The notes beneath the pieces are model-generated. The model was not told the origin of the DNA and ran no database searches. It saw nothing but the letters and a program-made list of their open reading frames with translations. Shown here in pieces: positions 42,473-42,479 of a DNA stretch of 42,479 nucleotides. The position numbers and the translations under genes were made by a program. This DNA is from Prevotella sp. UBA2444 (GTDB taxonomy: Bacteria; Bacteroidota; Bacteroidia; Bacteroidales; Bacteroidaceae): positions 1 to 42,479 of the forward strand of contig DDQK01000042.1 in the NCBI GenBank assembly GCA_002342665.1. Direction: 5' to 3'. Each line of letters begins with the position of its first letter. Position 1 is the first letter of the stretch.

Positions 42473-42479
42473 GCAAGCG

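Overview
The window reads as the chromosome of a Bacteroidales bacterium, most likely a Prevotella-type species. The reasons are the rimP-nusA-infB and sufB/C/D/S gene blocks, promoters of the Bacteroidetes form (TAnnTTTG, often with TTTG 20 bp upstream), few clear Shine-Dalgarno sites, lipoproteins with acidic residues after the cysteine, and a subtilase ending in a type IX secretion (T9SS) sorting domain. No rRNA, tRNA, CRISPR array or intact insertion sequence was seen. Genus and function calls rest on motifs and family memory; no database search was run.

Layout. 218-1951 is a phytase-like/acid-phosphatase fusion. 1998-23411 is a long minus-strand block, read from right to left: S41 protease; rimP-nusA-infB plus a SpoIIE-type phosphatase (one promoter at 21695-21726); sufB (own promoter); a TPR-HTH regulator; an AT-rich cassette of DUF3244-like protein, secreted subtilase and a lipoprotein resembling that subtilase's propeptide; then sufC (own promoter), sufD, a beta-barrel protein, a metallophosphoesterase lipoprotein, sufS and rnhB. 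The Fe-S assembly genes are therefore split twice by unrelated envelope genes. 23525-30327 is an AraC regulator divergent from a TolC/HlyD/ABC/ABC-2 efflux operon of YbhGFSR type, with repeated TCGTACAA operator-like sites between them. 30392-36508 is a patchy accessory region: YjbR-like protein, SDR oxidoreductase, decayed small genes, a rod-like palindrome, a HigBA toxin-antitoxin pair, a hexapeptide acetyltransferase and a second AraC regulator. The SDR and acetyltransferase genes share a nearly identical 70-bp promoter/operator. 36670-42479 holds an M15 peptidase, nitroreductase, Hsp20 remnant, VWA protein, a sigma-like protein fused to an A1S_2505/macro-like domain, an ADP-ribosylglycohydrolase remnant, a Nudix hydrolase, two GNATs, a cupin and small proteins.

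The best candidates for something undescribed are (1) the protease cassette inside the suf locus, with a stand-alone surface lipoprotein that looks like a copy of the protease propeptide; (2) the sigma-like/A1S_2505 fusion beside ADP-ribosylglycohydrolase and Nudix sequences, which suggests an ADP-ribose-linked stress module, now partly decayed; (3) 7-bp tandem repeats at gene junctions, one of which encodes a signal-peptide core and one of which lies inside a permease gene; (4) the duplicated 70-bp operator; and (5) the rod-like palindrome at 33971-34085.
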